Assembly: GCA_964658445.1 (NCBI GenBank)
Contig: CAZZZH010000003.1
Coordinates: 1 to 49,042, forward strand
Reading direction: 5' to 3'
Length of the DNA: 49,042 bases
DNA from: Ilyomonas sp964658445
GTDB taxonomy: Bacteria > Bacteroidota > Bacteroidia > Chitinophagales > Chitinophagaceae
Part shown: one piece after another, positions 1 to 8,099 of the stretch
Position numbering within the stretch: position 1 is the first letter of the stretch
Layout of the letters: each line of letters begins with the position of its first letter
Translations under genes and position numbers: made by a program
Notes under the pieces: generated by a model
Database searches by the model: none
What the model was told of the DNA's origin: nothing
Seen by the model: only the letters and a program-made list of their open reading frames with translations

Positions 1-14
1 GCAGGTCTTATACG

Positions 15-51
15 AATAAAAAATCCCGGCGCTGTGCCGGGATTTTTTATT
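15..51. terminator. Bidirectional intrinsic terminator
   Basis: A perfect 16-bp inverted repeat (15-30 and 36-51) encloses a 5-nt loop. The GC core is CCCGGC/GCCGGG, flanked by six A on one side and six T on the other, so it can end transcription in both directions. It lies just past the stop of the minus-strand FAS1 gene and probably serves that gene and an unseen plus-strand gene to the left. Confidence 0.9.
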
Positions 52-71
52 GTATTTTTGGATTCTGCTAT

Positions 72-623
72 TTACATCTTCGGAAGCAATACGTGGTCAA
101 CCACATGTATCACGCCATTGCTTTGGTTCACGTCAGCTATTGTTACCATTGCCTTTCCACCGTTTTCATCCCAAATCCAAACATTGCCTTTCTTGTCTAA
201 ACTGGCATACAGATTTCCACCGGCTACAGTTTGCAAAGTAGCTTTGCCATTGTTGTCTTTAATCATCTTCTTCAGGTCTTCTGCACTCACTTTACCAGAT
301 ACTACATGGTACTTTAAAACGCCCTGAAGTTTCTCTTTGTTTTCAGGTTTTAGCAGGTTATCTACAGTGCCTTTTGGAAGCATGTTGAAAGCTTCATTCG
401 TTGGTGCAAATACCGTAAAGGGACCCGGACTTGATAATACATCTACCAAGTCAGCAGCCTTAACTGCCGCTACCAGCGTTGTGTGATCTTTTGAGTTAAC
501 TGCATTCTCTACAATGTTCTTTGTAGGGTACATGGCAGCACCGCCCACCATCTTGGTGTCTTGTGCAAAAGAACTAAGAGAAATACAGATGGCTGCTATT
601 GCCAGTGATACTACTTTCTTCAT
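72..623 (-). CDS. Secreted fasciclin (FAS1) domain protein
   Basis: The product has 183 residues: a signal peptide (about 1-20, ending SFA-Q) and then one FAS1 domain filling the rest. Both FAS1 hallmark segments are visible, H1 (FTVFAPTNEAF, 69-79) and H2 (NGVIHVVDHVLLP, 169-181), with YHVVSG at 105-110 between them. FAS1 domains act in adhesion and surface contacts; the ligand here is unknown. I chose the ATG at 623 because it gives a clean signal peptide; the frame stays open upstream to 677 but adds only non-signal residues. It lies on the same strand as, and downstream of, the ECF sigma/RskA-like pair at 1849-2397 and 1019-1846, separated by 395 bp, so it may have its own promoter and be a target of that sigma factor. 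Confidence 0.9.
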   Translation of the reverse strand: MKKVVSLAIAAICISLSSFAQDTKMVGGAAMYPTKNIVENAVNSKDHTTLVAAVKAADLVDVLSSPGPFTVFAPTNEAFNMLPKGTVDNLLKPENKEKLQGVLKYHVVSGKVSAEDLKKMIKDNNGKATLQTVAGGNLYASLDKKGNVWIWDENGGKAMVTIADVNQSNGVIHVVDHVLLPKM

Positions 624-1018
624 AAAAACTGTTTCAATCACATACGGTGAATGATAAGAAGGCGGTTTTAATAACAAGTGATTTTCATATAAATTACCAG
701 TAAAGCTTTTTTAAAAGCGCTGAAACCATTGCTATCATTGGCTTTCAGCGCCTGTTAAAAGTAGTCGTAAGAAATAGCGCAATCGTTATGATGATAGTTG
801 GCTTATGTTGTTTATGCTGTGATAGTGTTATACAAAACACTTTCAACATAGCCTTTTTGCTTCGTTATTTTTTATAAAATGCAACTAAGAGATACAAGAA
901 TAAATAAGCAATAGGAGAGTGGCAAAATCGCTATCACGCTTCCAAAAAGAAGTGGCATTGTAGCGAACAGCAAAAGAGTAAAATAGATATGTTGGAAGAA
1001 GAATCAGGAGTAAAAACA
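624..1018. other. Non-coding stretch with one hairpin, between FAS1 and anti-sigma genes
   Basis: No convincing gene. There is a clear inverted repeat: GCGCTGAAA (717-725) and TTTCAGCGC (743-751), with a further CC/GG pair inside. No T-run follows, so it may be an attenuator or RNA processing site rather than a terminator. The part next to 623 should hold the FAS1 promoter. Confidence 0.5.
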
Positions 1019-1846
1019 CTATGATGTTTTACCAATCACAAACATCTGAGTAAGCGTTGGTGTCGGGCTGCCGCCGGCTTTCTCAAGCGTAATGGCAAAG
1101 GCATCAGCACGTACAAAATTGACCATCTGCTGCGGTGTTAGTTTAGTGGTCAGCAAACCTCCGTTTACGGGTTTGCCATCTATCAAAGCCCACAACTGGT
1201 ATTGCTTTCCTTCAGGTGCTTTGGGCAGCGAAATATTGGCTACATACACATCGTGTGTGGCCGTGTTCCAAAACAATTGCACCAGCGCATCGGGTTTGCC
1301 CGGCGCACTCGTAAGAGTGATTTTTTTATAAACGGGACTTTGATAGAATTCTAAATTTTTCTGTTGCACCGATGCTGTTTGTTGCAAGTCATTCACTCGG
1401 TTTTGCAGCTTGTTGGCTACATCATGATAATGCGTATTCGCCGACGAAAGATGAGAGATAACGGCTATGCAGGCAATCAATCCAATAATGGAAGCAGCAA
1501 GCAGGAGTGTAGTAACGGTGTTACGTTTCGGCTTAGGCATTGCTATCACTTTTGCCTCTCCTTTTTCATTCGCTAAACTACCAGGTTTATCGAAAACGGT
1601 ATCAGAAGTATTAGCAGGTTCTAATGCTTTCAGCTTATCAAGCAAAGCTTCTTTAACCGAAGAAGAAGGCGCATCATTAGCGTCATCGCTTACATTCATC
1701 AGCGATTGCTCTATGGCATCTATCTCCTGCTTTATTTCCGGAAACAAAGCCGACAGTTGAGCAACCTTCAGGTTGTCTTCTTCTGAAAGCATCCCAAGAA
1801 CATAAAGTTCAAGATCACCGGACGATATGATGCAACTGATATCCAA
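1019..1846 (-). CDS. Anti-sigma factor, RskA-like
   Basis: A 275-residue membrane protein. Residues 1-75 form a cytoplasmic helical part of the anti-sigma zinc-finger-like type, in the position that binds the sigma factor. One membrane segment lies at about 111-131 and a heptad-like stretch at about 138-168. The periplasmic RskA C-terminal domain follows (about 175-275), with the family signature EGKQYQLWALIDGKPV at 212-227. By family knowledge it holds the cognate ECF sigma factor inactive until the periplasmic domain is cleaved. It starts 2 bp after the sigma gene stop, so the two are cotranscribed. The usual zinc ligands (HxxxCxxC) are not evident in the N-terminal part, as in many RskA-like proteins. 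Confidence 0.87.
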   Translation of the reverse strand: MDISCIISSGDLELYVLGMLSEEDNLKVAQLSALFPEIKQEIDAIEQSLMNVSDDANDAPSSSVKEALLDKLKALEPANTSDTVFDKPGSLANEKGEAKVIAMPKPKRNTVTTLLLAASIIGLIACIAVISHLSSANTHYHDVANKLQNRVNDLQQTASVQQKNLEFYQSPVYKKITLTSAPGKPDALVQLFWNTATHDVYVANISLPKAPEGKQYQLWALIDGKPVNGGLLTTKLTPQQMVNFVRADAFAITLEKAGGSPTPTLTQMFVIGKTS

Positions 1847-1848
1847 AA

Positions 1849-2397
1849 CTAAATTGTATTCGGTTTTATTTTCGTTCGCAAAAAAGAAATAGCACTGCGC
1901 ATACGCGTCTTTACCGTGCCAACGGGAATCATCATGATCTTAGAAATCTCTTCCTGAGTGTAACCTTTAAAATAGGCCAGGTCTATCAGTTTGGCATTCT
2001 CTACTGGTAGAGTTGTCAACACTTTTTGTAAGCCGATATCAGAAATCTTTGTCTCTTCCGCGCTACCATAAGCATTTACGTTATCTTGTAATGATGCGGT
2101 TTTAGTTTGTTTATTAAATTCTTTCGATCGGGTACGGTCTATCGATAAATTTCGCGCTATGCTTATCATCCAGGTGTAAAGTCTTCCTTTACCAATGTCG
2201 TAAGTCTGTATGTTTTGCCACACTTTAACAAACACTTCCTGCAATACATCTTCAGCCGCTTCCTGCTGTGGAATAATTTGTTTGATGACAACAAAAATGG
2301 CTTTAGAATAATTATCATACAGAAACGCATAAGCCTGCTGGTCGTGCTTTTTCAGGCTGTTTAGCAATTCGTCTTCTGTATATTTCTGGTTTGGCAA
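1849..2397 (-). CDS. ECF RNA polymerase sigma factor
   Basis: A 182-residue sigma-70 family protein with only regions 2 and 4. Region 2 spans about 23-90; QEAAEDVLQEVFVKVW (45-60) and the region 2.4-like TWMISIARNLSIDR (75-88) are visible. Region 4 spans about 127-176 with a helix-turn-helix around YTQEEISKIMMIPVGTVKTR. It redirects RNA polymerase to its own promoters and is probably restrained by the RskA-like protein encoded just downstream. The start is a TTG (2397-2395); no ATG in frame gives a complete region 2, so TTG is the best choice. Confidence 0.9.
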   Translation of the reverse strand: MPNQKYTEDELLNSLKKHDQQAYAFLYDNYSKAIFVVIKQIIPQQEAAEDVLQEVFVKVWQNIQTYDIGKGRLYTWMISIARNLSIDRTRSKEFNKQTKTASLQDNVNAYGSAEETKISDIGLQKVLTTLPVENAKLIDLAYFKGYTQEEISKIMMIPVGTVKTRMRSAISFLRTKIKPNTI

Positions 2398-2447
2398 AAG
2401 TTCTTATGTAGTTATATAAGTGCAGCGGCAAATCTCTGAATAAAATC

Positions 2448-3206
2448 TTACAAAATAACGTATTCGCCTTTTTTATTTATACTAATGAATGGAAGAGTTT
2501 TGTGCTCTTCAAAATAATCATACACTTCTTTTAGTCTTACTTCAAATCTCTGTATATCTTGGTTGTCCTTCGTTGTGCGGCTTAGGTACTGCATACTTTT
2601 TTCGTTATTGTACCGTACCGAAAAAATATGTACTGGTATAAAATCTTCGCCCGCATTTTTAGCCATCGCAGCCAGCAGATATACTTCCTCTATCTGGTTG
2701 TCTAAAATAGGAATACAGCCTGTGGTTACGCAATTGCCATGTATGTAAATTCCACTTCCCGGCGCAATAGAATCGCTTATGATTCTGTCCGATTCGTTAG
2801 GATAATCAATGCCTAGAGCCAGGTGATAATTACTGTTCGGCTTAAACTGGTTCACATAATAAAATCCTTCCGGCACCTGGTAGTCGTCCTGCAAGCGTTT
2901 CGGTCCCAACGTGCCTGCCATAGCGCATATTTTATAAGTTTTAAAGAGCTTGAACTTTTCTTCATCGCTGCTGCGCACCCATACTTCAAGCTGGCTATCG
3001 TACTTAAAAGAACGGATATAAATCTGCTTTGGTGGCCAATTAATATTGGCGGCGGCAAATTGCTTGCGCAAGGTATCTTCCCTTGTTTTCAAAGCAAAAG
3101 CCACCCGCGAAAATGTTTTCTGGTAATCGATAAATGAGTTTTGCGCAGATGCTGAGCAACAAAGAATCAAAACACAAAAAACAATAAGCCCGGGAATACG
3201 TTTCAT
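2448..3206 (-). CDS. Exported L,D-transpeptidase (YkuD/YafK-like)
   Basis: A 252-residue protein with a signal peptide (about 1-22, ending SASAQ). The YkuD-type catalytic motif is HGNCVTTGC at 156-164, with His156 and the nucleophile Cys164. The preceding context (EGFYYVNQFKPNSNYHLALGI) is the kind seen in YafK/ErfK proteins. Such enzymes form or cut 3-3 cross-links or attach proteins to peptidoglycan in the periplasm; the exact reaction is not readable from the sequence. I chose the ATG at 3206 because it places the basic residues and hydrophobic core of the signal peptide correctly; an ATG 9 bp upstream is also in frame. It is divergent from purK. Confidence 0.85.
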   Translation of the reverse strand: MKRIPGLIVFCVLILCCSASAQNSFIDYQKTFSRVAFALKTREDTLRKQFAAANINWPPKQIYIRSFKYDSQLEVWVRSSDEEKFKLFKTYKICAMAGTLGPKRLQDDYQVPEGFYYVNQFKPNSNYHLALGIDYPNESDRIISDSIAPGSGIYIHGNCVTTGCIPILDNQIEEVYLLAAMAKNAGEDFIPVHIFSVRYNNEKSMQYLSRTTKDNQDIQRFEVRLKEVYDYFEEHKTLPFISINKKGEYVIL

Positions 3207-3311
3207 AGGGTCCAAAAATATTTCAAAGAGAATAACGGCAAGATTAAATAGAGGTTAAAGCATAATTTTTTTAAAAGGAAATATCCGCCTTTATCTTCGC
3301 GTTTCAACGGT

Positions 3312-4436
3312 ATGATTATGAAAGTCGGCATTCTGGGAGGCGGTCAGTTGGGGCGGATGCTGTTGCAGGCCGCAGCCAATTATGTAGTAGAAACCTATGT
3401 GCTGGAGAATGACGAGAACTGCCCGGCGGCGCATCTTTGCACTCACTTTATCAAAGGCGATATCACGGACTTTGATACCGTTTATCAGTTTGGAAAAAAA
3501 GTAGATGCGCTTACCATAGAAATTGAAGCTGTAAATGTAGAAGCCCTTGAAAAATTGGAAGCCGAAGGGCTAACCATTTACCCGAAACCATCCGCTATCA
3601 AAACCATCCGGAACAAGATTGTACAAAAAGAATTTTATAAAGAAAATGGTATTCCTTCACCCGCATTTGTGGTTACACAAAAGGCGTCAGACGTAAATCA
3701 GCACATCGGTTTTTTACCTGCCGTTCATAAGCTGGCGCAAGGCGGCTACGATGGAAAAGGAGTACAAGTAATACATGATAGAAGCGATACTGGCAAAGCG
3801 TTTGACTCGCCTTCCGTGTTGGAAAAAATGGTAAACCTGCAGAAAGAAATAGCAATAATTATCGCAATGAACGCGCGTGGTCAAACCGCCATTTATCCGC
3901 CGGTTGAGATGGTATTCAATTCAATGCTTAACTTATTAGATTACCAGATTGCACCCGCCCGAATTACGCAGGACGTATTGTGGAAAGCAGAAGCCATTGC
4001 GTTAAAAGTAGTGAAGAGCTTAAAAAGCCCGGGTCTGTTTGCCATTGAATTGTTTGTCGATAAAAGCAATGAGGTGTTGGTAAATGAAACTGCACCGCGG
4101 GTGCACAACAGCGGACATCATACTATTGAAGCCAGCTACTGCAGCCAGTTCGATATGCTGTGGCGGGTTATCTTAGATTATCCGTTGGGCAACACAGCCA
4201 ACATTACCTGCTCTACAATTGTCAATGTTATTGGCGCAAATGGGTACACCGGCGAAGCAAAATATGAAGGTTTGGAAGATGTTTTAAAGATCGATGGTGC
4301 TTTCGTTCATCTCTATGGAAAAGCGCATACCAAACCCGGCAGAAAGATGGGACACATCACCATACTTTGTAGCGATATCGCCGACATTAACTACAAAGCC
4401 AACCGGGTAAAACAATTGCTTCAGGTAAAAGCCTGA
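3312..4436 (+). CDS. purK: N5-carboxyaminoimidazole ribonucleotide synthase
   Basis: The 374-residue product is an ATP-grasp enzyme that makes N5-CAIR from AIR, ATP and bicarbonate in purine synthesis. The N-terminal Rossmann-like loop GILGGGQLGRML follows directly after the start. The ATP-grasp core is visible at LAQGGYDGKGVQV, with NETAPRVHNSGHHT as the typical metal/phosphate-binding end. A second ATG lies two codons in. Length is normal for the family. The partner mutase purE is not adjacent; the neighbours are unrelated and divergent or convergent, so it is probably transcribed alone. A -7-like element (TATCTTCG, about 3290) sits just upstream. Confidence 0.95.
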   Translation: MIMKVGILGGGQLGRMLLQAAANYVVETYVLENDENCPAAHLCTHFIKGDITDFDTVYQFGKKVDALTIEIEAVNVEALEKLEAEGLTIYPKPSAIKTIRNKIVQKEFYKENGIPSPAFVVTQKASDVNQHIGFLPAVHKLAQGGYDGKGVQVIHDRSDTGKAFDSPSVLEKMVNLQKEIAIIIAMNARGQTAIYPPVEMVFNSMLNLLDYQIAPARITQDVLWKAEAIALKVVKSLKSPGLFAIELFVDKSNEVLVNETAPRVHNSGHHTIEASYCSQFDMLWRVILDYPLGNTANITCSTIVNVIGANGYTGEAKYEGLEDVLKIDGAFVHLYGKAHTKPGRKMGHITILCSDIADINYKANRVKQLLQVKA

Positions 4437-4467
4437 GTAGCAAAATTCACAAGGTGGTGCATGACCT

Positions 4468-5103
4468 TTATCTTTTTGCATTCGCATAGTCTACCGTTTG
4501 TTCTACGCTGCCGCAGGTTACCATCGCGCCCTTATACTTTGGGTGCTTGTTGCCTAAGTAGGGATTCTGTATGGCACTGTCGCGACTCAGCCAGTAAGCC
4601 TGCTCGCTTTCATTAAACGCCATTGGGCACAGGTCATAATAAATCACTTCGTTGTCGTAGCGAACGGTATTGATTAAACTGTATAGATTATCAGATACAA
4701 CACTAAAAGCGCGGCGCTTTTCTTCAATCGTTTTTGCCGTTGTTATTTTGTCGCTTTCTGTGGCTATAGCTCCTGAAAAGTTCTTTGCAGTCAAAAGTAA
4801 ATTACTGTCTGCGTTTAATGTTTTTAAAGGAAGCTGAGATGCAAGTCCGGAAAGGGTTTTGGCATCGCTTCCGGCTTTTACACTATCCCAGTTTACAAGG
4901 TCGTTTTTTACAGTATAATAGCCGTTCAGCAAGGTTGCAAAAGCGTCATTAAATGCCGAAGAATTTTTGCTGATGACAAGCCGTGGCTGTTTTTCACTTT
5001 TTGTGTCAGTTGTATTTTCTTTCTTTTCTTTTTTACTAAAAATTGCAATGTAGCCACCTACTAAAACAACTACAATCGCTACAAGGAGAAGTCCTTTCTT
5101 CAT
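4468..5103 (-). CDS. DUF3347 domain protein with N-terminal anchor
   Basis: The 211-residue product begins with a hydrophobic segment (about 5-24) that acts as an uncleaved anchor or signal, followed by a Lys/Glu-rich linker. The rest matches DUF3347: a helical domain starting near FATLLNGYYTVKNDL and ending with LCPMAF, AYWLS, IQNPYLG and MVTCG. In other Bacteroidota this domain occurs with heavy-metal (copper) efflux proteins and the Cys/Met-rich end may bind metal; no metal transporter is adjacent here. It converges with purK, leaving 31 bp between the stops. Confidence 0.82.
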   Translation of the reverse strand: MKKGLLLVAIVVVLVGGYIAIFSKKEKKENTTDTKSEKQPRLVISKNSSAFNDAFATLLNGYYTVKNDLVNWDSVKAGSDAKTLSGLASQLPLKTLNADSNLLLTAKNFSGAIATESDKITTAKTIEEKRRAFSVVSDNLYSLINTVRYDNEVIYYDLCPMAFNESEQAYWLSRDSAIQNPYLGNKHPKYKGAMVTCGSVEQTVDYANAKR

Positions 5104-5374
5104 GAATAAAATTTATTACAAAATTAGCAGCTAAGGTGTTGTAAAATCGCTGTTGTTTTCAAATCTTGATAGAAGCGAAGAAGGTTTAGCTGCCTGAACG
5201 TTCGCTTTGTAAAACAAGAAGCCACAACGTAAACAAAAAAATAAACCATCAGTTTTACTGCAAATCTTGTTTCAATTTTACATCTTAATCTTGAAGATTA
5301 GCTCTGCCAATGCTTCAATAAAGCAAATGTATATATGGCGATCTAATTGTTAGTTATGATGTCTTGACTCAATG

Positions 5375-5403
5375 TTGTCGCAACTACCGACCTTTTATCT
5401 TTG
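5375..5403 (+). promoter_or_regulatory. Bacteroidota-type promoter, no adjacent gene
   Basis: TTG (5375-5377), an 18-nt spacer and TATCTTTG (5396-5403) match the Bacteroidota -33/-7 consensus (TTG ... TAnnTTTG). Transcription would begin near 5410, about 190 nt before the next start codon. Confidence 0.55.
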
Positions 5404-5415
5404 CTTGACAGTGTA

Positions 5416-5428
5416 TATGTCCGACATA
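5416..5428. promoter_or_regulatory. Operator-like palindrome TATGTC-C-GACATA
   Basis: A perfect 6-bp inverted repeat around a single C sits 12 nt past the -7 element of the promoter at 5375-5403, where a repressor could block it. The 10-mer GTCCGACATA recurs at 5500-5509. The cognate regulator is not evident. Confidence 0.4.
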
Positions 5429-5551
5429 CCTTAGTCACAGTCATGAAGTTCGATAACGACTGCAAATTCTTCTCGCTGCGCTGTATTGCGTTATTTAGCG
5501 TCCGACATATTTATAACACTTCCTGCACTTCAATCTTTTCATTAATTTCTC

Positions 5552-5559
5552 TACCTTTG
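5552..5559 (+). promoter_or_regulatory. Probable -7 promoter element of glycogen synthase gene
   Basis: TACCTTTG matches TAnnTTTG and lies 41 nt before the start codon at 5601, a usual distance in Bacteroidota. No clear -33 TTTG is present at the expected spacing. Confidence 0.5.
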
Positions 5560-5600
5560 CTACCTTTTCAAAATTTCTAAAGCTAAAGCAGGATTGCAGC

Positions 5601-6416
5601 ATGTTAAAAAAACGAATTTTGTTTATTGCCACTGAAATGTCGCCTTACCTTGAACTGACAGAGTTTGCAGAAGTAATAAATAAGCTCGCCATCACGTGCA
5701 GCAATAACGGTTACGAAGTACGTTGCATCATGCCGCGCTTTGGCGTTATTAACGAGCGGAGGCATCGTTTACACGAAGTGGTACGTCTATCTGGTATTAA
5801 TGTTTCGGTTGATAATGATGACTATCCTTTACAAATAAAAGTAGCTTCTCTACCTACGGCAAGATTGCAGGTTTATTTTCTGGATAACGAAGATCTTTTC
5901 AAGCGCAAAGGTGTTTTTACGGATGAGAAAGATCAATGGTACGACGATAACGCTTTGCGCACTGTGTTCTTTTGCAAAGGCGCATTGGAAACTGTGAAGA
6001 AGTTTGGCTGGCCGCCAGATGTAATTCATTGCAGCGGCTGGATGACAGGCTTGGTACCTATGTACATTAAGACAGCTTATAAAAAAGATGCCGTGTTCAG
6101 CCAGAGCAAAGTCGTGTTTACAATCGGAGAAAACACATTCACGGATGGCCTTGATAAAGACTTCACGAAACTGGCCGGTATACACGCCAACATAAAAGAT
6201 AAAGACCTCGAACCTTTTAAAGATGCCGATAATACAGCCCTGTTTAAAGGTGGAGCTACGTATGCCGATGCTATTACATTTGGCTCTGACCAGGTAGAGA
6301 AAAAACTGCAGACTGAGTTTTCTAAAATTAAAGGAAAGAAGATACTTCCTTTCACAAGCTGGACGGGTGATTTAACTCCCTATTTAGATTTGTATAACGA
6401 GCTTGCGGCCAAGTAA
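5601..6416 (+). CDS. Short GT5-type glycogen/starch synthase
   Basis: The 271-residue product corresponds to the N-terminal catalytic domain of GT5 ADP-glucose glycogen synthases. The opening KRILFIATEMSPYLE is the usual first strand, and the DVIHCSGWMTGLVP segment fits the conserved region before the acceptor site. The C-terminal GT-B nucleotide-binding domain is missing, so classical ADP-glucose transfer is doubtful. Proteins of this length are common in Bacteroidota, so this is a family variant and not a local truncation. The usual KxGGL substrate motif near the N terminus is replaced (LTEFAEVI). A DUF4270 gene follows after 29 bp, probably in the same operon. Confidence 0.8.
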   Translation: MLKKRILFIATEMSPYLELTEFAEVINKLAITCSNNGYEVRCIMPRFGVINERRHRLHEVVRLSGINVSVDNDDYPLQIKVASLPTARLQVYFLDNEDLFKRKGVFTDEKDQWYDDNALRTVFFCKGALETVKKFGWPPDVIHCSGWMTGLVPMYIKTAYKKDAVFSQSKVVFTIGENTFTDGLDKDFTKLAGIHANIKDKDLEPFKDADNTALFKGGATYADAITFGSDQVEKKLQTEFSKIKGKKILPFTSWTGDLTPYLDLYNELAAK

Positions 6417-6445
6417 TTATTTCTTTTTATAACTCCCTTTTTACG

Positions 6446-8035
6446 GTGACAATCAAGCATCTTTTACTTTCTTTTTTTCTATTCTTTTTTATCTCTGCCT
6501 GTACCAAAATCTCTGAAACAGAAATCGGTACAGGGCTTATTCCGCCGGTCGATGGCGTCATTACAAAAGATACAGAAATTGTTGTGTATACAAAGAACAC
6601 CACTAATGTAGATACAGCCAGGATTTCGTTGTATGACGATCATGCTCTGGGTTATGTAAACGATCCCTTGTTTGGAACTACTACCGCAGCAGTCAACTTG
6701 CAACTCCTGCCTGACTTTTTCCCGTTTTCATTTGAAGTAAGTTCTGATAGTTTAATACTCGATTCGGCAGTGCTGGCGCTGGATGTGCGAGGCGCTTGGG
6801 GAGATACTACCCAGAATCTTTCGTTACGTGTAAAAGAACTGGATACTGACATCCCTTTTATTAGCGATAGCGCTTATCTTATTTACAACAGCACATCGGT
6901 GCTCACTACGGCCGATGATATTACTTATCCGGGTTCTGGTTCAATAGATCCCAGAACGGTAAATGACTTGACTGATACTTTTCATGCTAACTATGCTGGT
7001 TATCAGGATTCAGGTGTTGATATGCTTCGCATTCGTTTATCCGATGCTTTTGGTAATAAACTATTACACGATTTTACTGCTGGTCAGTTTGATACCAGTG
7101 TAACGACTTTTAAAAATGCACTCAGGGGTTTACAGGTCTCCGCTGAGCCGACTGGCAATTGCCTGCTGAGGATAGGACTGGCAAATACCAGCACAGGCGC
7201 GGCTGAGCCCAATACCAAACTGGCTTTGTATTACCGTTATACATCGAGAACGGCAGCTAACGGCGAGGACACGACGGTCAAGTATTTTACTATCAATACA
7301 TCCATCAGCTCTTCTACTTCAGATGTAGGTAGCGCGCATTCCAATTATATCAAAAGAGATTTGGGTTCGAGCGAAGCAGCGTCGCATTTCCCGGCTTCCG
7401 CCACCGCCAGCGACGATTATCTCTACCTGCAGACTACACCGGGTACATTCGGAACTGTCCGTATCGATTCTGCTGCAATAAGCCATCTTCCCAACTGGAT
7501 TATTCATCGTGCTGAAATTGTTATGGAGCAGGCGCCCAGTGCTTCCAGTAGTATGCTGGATAATTTTGCCGGACCTTACCTGTTTATGGTGGTAAAAAAT
7601 AATAATGGAATCGCTTTTCAGAGCGATACTATGAAGTATATAATACCGGGATTTGATTCTACCAACATTTCTACTTACGATGCCTTGTTCACTGCTTCAA
7701 CACCTTCTTATGTATTAGGCAATTATTCAAGTTCAGGCGGCATCCCGTTCACAAAAAGCAATGAAAGCGGGGTGAGCATCAGCTACTATAATTTTGATGT
7801 ATCAAGATACGTACAGGGAATTGTTACCAAGAAGAATCCCCAATACACATTTACCTTATACACTCCGTACAAAGAGTCTATGTTGTTGACGAAAACCGGT
7901 ACCACGTATGCACGTGTGTCTTCGACGCCGCTCAACAATGCAGGCATTGGGCGCGTAAGGCTGTATGGCGGTGGAACCGATACTACCAATCCACATCGCA
8001 TGAAGCTTCACATTGTTTATTCACTGCCGCATTAG
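6446..8035 (+). CDS. DUF4270 lipoprotein
   Basis: A 529-residue lipoprotein: a hydrophobic stretch and then the lipobox-like FFISAC, with Cys at about residue 19. The body is rich in beta-strand and Ser/Thr and matches DUF4270, a family found in Bacteroidota and of unknown function. The start is GTG at 6446; no ATG is available before the signal peptide. Gene order glycogen synthase then DUF4270 is recurrent in the phylum (established pattern, recalled not searched). It ends just before the metK promoter element. Confidence 0.8.
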   Translation: MTIKHLLLSFFLFFFISACTKISETEIGTGLIPPVDGVITKDTEIVVYTKNTTNVDTARISLYDDHALGYVNDPLFGTTTAAVNLQLLPDFFPFSFEVSSDSLILDSAVLALDVRGAWGDTTQNLSLRVKELDTDIPFISDSAYLIYNSTSVLTTADDITYPGSGSIDPRTVNDLTDTFHANYAGYQDSGVDMLRIRLSDAFGNKLLHDFTAGQFDTSVTTFKNALRGLQVSAEPTGNCLLRIGLANTSTGAAEPNTKLALYYRYTSRTAANGEDTTVKYFTINTSISSSTSDVGSAHSNYIKRDLGSSEAASHFPASATASDDYLYLQTTPGTFGTVRIDSAAISHLPNWIIHRAEIVMEQAPSASSSMLDNFAGPYLFMVVKNNNGIAFQSDTMKYIIPGFDSTNISTYDALFTASTPSYVLGNYSSSGGIPFTKSNESGVSISYYNFDVSRYVQGIVTKKNPQYTFTLYTPYKESMLLTKTGTTYARVSSTPLNNAGIGRVRLYGGGTDTTNPHRMKLHIVYSLPH

Positions 8036-8053
8036 CGGTTTGGGCAGTGCACC

Positions 8054-8061
8054 TATATTTG
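8054..8061 (+). promoter_or_regulatory. Probable -7 promoter element of metK
   Basis: TATATTTG matches TAnnTTTG and lies 38 nt before the ATG at 8100. A TTTG occurs upstream at about 8039 but is too close to be a good -33 box. The leader is too short for a SAM riboswitch. Confidence 0.45.
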
Positions 8062-8099
8062 CATTTTTATTTTTTAAGTCAAAAATTTCATTACATACT

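Larger units (their letters stand above)
5104..5600. other. Intergenic region with promoter, palindrome and repeat
   Basis: This 497-bp stretch between the divergent DUF3347 and glycogen synthase genes holds no convincing protein gene. It contains two plus-strand promoter-like elements (5375-5403 and 5552-5559), the palindrome TATGTC-C-GACATA at 5416-5428 and a second copy of its GTCCGACATA part at 5500-5509. It could be a regulated leader of the downstream gene or encode a small RNA. Confidence 0.5.

Noticed and set aside
5443..5580. 45-codon frame upstream of the glycogen synthase gene
   Set aside because: It has no family-like features, and it runs over the -7 element of the next gene. 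The region is better read as a leader.
8036..8099. SAM riboswitch before metK
   Set aside because: Only about 40 nt of leader follow the promoter, too short for known SAM riboswitch classes, and no pseudoknot pattern is seen.
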